The notes below the pieces were generated by a model. That model was not told where the DNA came from and searched no databases. It saw nothing but the letters and a program-made list of their open reading frames with translations. Shown here one piece after another: positions 5,779 through 7,365 of a stretch of 7,365 nucleotides of DNA (position 1 is the stretch's first letter; each line of letters starts with the position of its first letter). This DNA comes from an uncultured Fretibacterium sp. (GTDB taxonomy: Bacteria > Synergistota > Synergistia > Synergistales > Aminobacteriaceae): the NCBI GenBank assembly GCA_937911045.1, contig CALEPX010000016.1, positions 1 to 7,365 of the forward strand, written 5' to 3'. The translations under genes and the position numbers were made by a program.

Positions 5779-7149
5779 ACTTATAGCCTCAAATTTCAAA
5801 TCACGAACCTTCCCGAGAAAATCCGCAGCCAGCCTGCCATTACTAGCGACCGCGTGTTCATCCGCACCGTGTTCGACCAAAATTCTCACGACATCATGAA
5901 TATTTTCTGCCGATGAAGACTCAAGCGCGCAAATTATCGCCGTTTTGTCTTTTTTATTCTTCGCGTTCACGTTGGCACCGGATTCGAGCAGCAATTCCAC
6001 AACATCGCCGGTATTATACGCTGCCGCAAATAACAACGCCGTCCAAGCTTTCTTGTTCTTCGCATTCACATCAGCACCGGATTCGAGCAAAAATTTCACA
6101 ACGTACGGGGCATTACGTTTCGCTGCGTGCATCAGTGGCGTGTTGCCCAGAGAGCTGCGTTCGTTTACATCTGCGCCGGAATTAATTTTCTCCTGAATTT
6201 CCTGCAAATCTCCGGTCTCGTAAATTTCGAGTGAATCTTCAATTTCAGGAGCTGATTCTGATTCTATCTTGTCGCCTTCCAAAATACCAGAAGTTTTTAA
6301 GCGCAAAATTTGTGTTTTCGAATCATGAACCTGAATCTGACTGCTGACATGCGCGCCCTTATTCTGATTCTTTTTATCCGAACTGACCGTCAATAATCCG
6401 GTGAAAAACTTGAACAACGATTTAACACGTTGCATCAGATTTGCCTTTCCCTTGTCTTCGAGCATAAAATCACCTGTTCCTATATGTGCAAAATTATTTC
6501 TCGCCTCTTTGACATCGCACAAAACCGAATAGCCCTGTTCACGTATGACTTTCTCTCGCAACAATGCTTTCAGGCTATTCACGTATTTTTCGCGAATATC
6601 ATTCGAAGCTGGAAGTCTGATTTTCTTGTGCGCGACGATGAAATTCACCGCACCTTCGCACGCATTCTCAAGATTTACAAAAAACGAAACGCTGTCAGAA
6701 TACATTTTGCTCTCGGCTTCTTTCAGGTGCGCGACGATCTCAGCAGGAAATTTCTCGCCAACGAAATCAAAGTCGCTATTATATATCTTGCGCAACTGAT
6801 TACACAACGGGATCATGATTTGAATCGCTCTCTTTGCGTTATCATCGTCATGGGTAACGAGCAGCGTTTTGAATCTCGTGAGGGTTTTCTGGTTTATAAT
6901 CCCGAGGTCATTCAAGTTTTGCAGATTTTTTTGCGTGATATTCGCGGAATCCACGAACAAGTTATAGCGTCTGTATATCAATCTCACCATGACGCGCGCC
7001 ATTCGTTCGAGATATATCATGCACGAGTTATTATCAGCATCGAGACATTCAAGCGCATCTCTTCCCAATTTGACCAGAGACGAGAACTTGCCTTCACTTT
7101 CCAGTCCGTCCAGCGTTTCGGAAAATTTCACAACGAGTTTTTCAGACAT
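4954..7149 (-). CDS. HEPN-like domain protein with C-terminal ankyrin repeat array
   Basis: A 731-residue protein with no signal peptide or membrane segment, so probably cytoplasmic. Residues 1-250 are helical. A segment at about 38-123 has the look of DUF4145/HEPN-type helices but lacks the R of the motif. A second segment at about 150-230 ends in EARNNFAHIG, a clean HEPN RxxxxH motif with R217 and H222. HEPN proteins with this motif are often metal-independent RNases or toxins. A polar linker runs about 252-305. Ankyrin repeats follow: 335-367, 368-400, 401-436 and a partial one to 445. Three 92-residue blocks come next (458-549, 550-641, 642-731), each with about two good ankyrin repeats and a degenerate third. 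Ankyrin arrays bind proteins, so a target- or partner-recognition role is inferred. The ATG at 7147-7149 has AAGGGG five bases upstream. The diguanylate cyclase gene starts 54 bases downstream on the same strand. The ankyrin call is firm; HEPN is moderate (about 0.5). Confidence 0.9.
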   Translation of the reverse strand: MSEKLVVKFSETLDGLESEGKFSSLVKLGRDALECLDADNNSCMIYLERMARVMVRLIYRRYNLFVDSANITQKNLQNLNDLGIINQKTLTRFKTLLVTHDDDNAKRAIQIMIPLCNQLRKIYNSDFDFVGEKFPAEIVAHLKEAESKMYSDSVSFFVNLENACEGAVNFIVAHKKIRLPASNDIREKYVNSLKALLREKVIREQGYSVLCDVKEARNNFAHIGTGDFMLEDKGKANLMQRVKSLFKFFTGLLTVSSDKKNQNKGAHVSSQIQVHDSKTQILRLKTSGILEGDKIESESAPEIEDSLEIYETGDLQEIQEKINSGADVNERSSLGNTPLMHAAKRNAPYVVKFLLESGADVNAKNKKAWTALLFAAAYNTGDVVELLLESGANVNAKNKKDKTAIICALESSSAENIHDVVRILVEHGADEHAVASNGRLAADFLGKVRDLKFEAISDEDFVELCKSASMRQIYDAIRHGANINARTKDNSSALMFAARFNHPGIVEYLIANGADVNLENDNGNVAMDFARTNENMRDSIALKNLAYKTEREFLRICKSGTLGQIQDFVEHDANVNARAKDKSSALMFAARFSTPDVIDYLLSNAADANLENAKGNIALDFARVNKNLQNSPALKNLAYKTEREFLKICKSGTLKQISEFIENGANVNARAKDKSSALMFAARFNSPDAIKYLLSNGADVNLKNTKGNIALDFAKVNPKINALDLQILFKN
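6460..6702 (-). other. HEPN-like segment with RxxxxH motif
   Basis: Residues about 150-230 of the ankyrin protein form helices ending in the sequence EARNNFAHIG. R217 is encoded at 6499-6501 and H222 at 6484-6486. Spacing R-x4-H, Asn directly after the Arg, and placement at the start of the last helix fit the HEPN catalytic signature. A structural comparison would be needed to rule out chance. Confidence 0.5.
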
Positions 7150-7154
7150 GATTT

Positions 7155-7160
7155 CCCCTT
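7155..7160 (-). promoter_or_regulatory. Ribosome binding site of the ankyrin gene
   Basis: AAGGGG on the - strand lies five bases before the ATG at 7147-7149. It is the clearest Shine-Dalgarno sequence in the window and fixes the start of this gene. Confidence 0.8.
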
Positions 7161-7189
7161 TCGATTTTCAAAATATTATTCTCACACAA

Positions 7190-7217
7190 ATTATAGTATT
7201 TATCCTAAAACGGTAAA
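7190..7217 (-). promoter_or_regulatory. Predicted sigma-70-type promoter of the ankyrin/cyclase operon
   Basis: On the - strand a perfect -10 TATAAT (7190-7195) is preceded, after 16 bases, by TTTACC (7212-7217; 4 of 6 matches to TTGACA). Predicted transcription start is near 7183, leaving a leader of about 34 bases before the ATG. The AT-rich tandem repeat further upstream could act as an UP element. Confidence 0.6.
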
Positions 7218-7228
7218 GCTTTGTTCTA

Positions 7229-7256
7229 TTTTATAATTAAAATTTTATAATTAAAA
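7229..7256. repeat. Perfect 14-bp tandem repeat, two copies
   Basis: TTTTATAATTAAAA occurs at 7229-7242 and again at 7243-7256 with no mismatch. It lies between the two divergent promoters, 12 bases beyond the -35 of the leftward one. It consists only of A and T, so it could be an UP-like element, a binding site, or simple slippage product. Confidence 0.85.
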
Positions 7257-7260
7257 TGGC

Positions 7261-7289
7261 TTGAAATCAAAGACAAAGTCTGATATAAG
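7261..7289 (+). promoter_or_regulatory. Predicted rightward promoter for a gene beyond the window
   Basis: TTGAAA (7261-7266) and TATAAG (7284-7289) are separated by 17 bases. TG at 7281-7282 gives an extended -10 (TGnTATAAG). Predicted start is near 7296. No start codon with a ribosome site is visible before 7365, so the gene it serves lies to the right and is unknown. Confidence 0.5.
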
Positions 7290-7292
7290 TAT

Positions 7293-7333
7293 AAAAAATA
7301 ATTTTACCGAACGCTCGTTATTTTTTCCGGTAA
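7293..7333 (+). promoter_or_regulatory. Leader region with overlapping inverted repeats
   Basis: One inverted repeat is AAAAAATAA (7293-7301) with TTATTTTTT (7318-7326). A second is TTACCG (7304-7309) with CGGTAA (7328-7333). They interleave, so only one can form at a time unless as a pseudoknot. They lie at or just after the predicted rightward transcription start and could be an operator or a leader switch. A terminator for a gene to the right on the - strand is also possible. Confidence 0.4.
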
Positions 7334-7365
7334 TTTTATTTCTCAAAGTGTTTTATATCACTGGA

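Noticed and set aside
6430..7236. A 268-residue open frame on the + strand opposite the HEPN half of the ankyrin gene
   Set aside because: It lies wholly antisense to a well-supported gene with its own promoter and ribosome site, its translation resembles no known family, and AT-biased codon use readily leaves such antisense frames open.
7310..7326. AACG-CT-CGTT followed by six T as a separate + strand terminator
   Set aside because: A 4-bp stem with a 2-base loop cannot form a stable hairpin, so it is treated only as part of the larger overlapping inverted repeats.

Overview
The window looks like a bacterial chromosome of moderate GC content with an AT-rich codon bias. It splits into two convergent halves that meet at a shared hairpin terminator at about 3221-3312.

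Left half, + strand: the 3' end of pheS, a complete pheT, a 73-residue coiled-coil ORF and a zapA-like gene. The gaps are 6, 2 and 6 bases, so this is a tight operon joining phenylalanyl-tRNA charging to cell-division accessory proteins. The PheS fragment carries a four-cysteine insertion next to motif 2, which argues against an Escherichia-type PheS.

Right half, - strand: a promoter and a good ribosome binding site precede a 731-residue protein. Its helical N-terminal half contains a HEPN-like RxxxxH motif. Its C-terminal half is an ankyrin array, and the last three ankyrin blocks are exact-period 92-residue (276-bp) tandem units. The next gene, starting 54 bases downstream, is a two-pass membrane diguanylate cyclase with an intact GGDEF site, a HAMP-like linker and no c-di-GMP inhibitory site. 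The two genes are probably co-transcribed. A link between them is an inference, and is the most interesting possibility in the window.

The last ~215 bases are an AT-rich divergent intergenic region. It holds the ankyrin-gene promoter, a perfect 14-bp tandem repeat, a strong-looking promoter firing rightwards out of the window, and a leader with two mutually exclusive inverted repeats.

Organism: the ankyrin style (blocks opening 'FL.ICKSGTL.QI', 'GANVNA', 'NIALDFA') resembles, from memory, ankyrin proteins of gut or rumen Synergistota. This assignment is tentative and was not tested by any search. No tRNA, rRNA, CRISPR array, insertion sequence or phage gene was seen.
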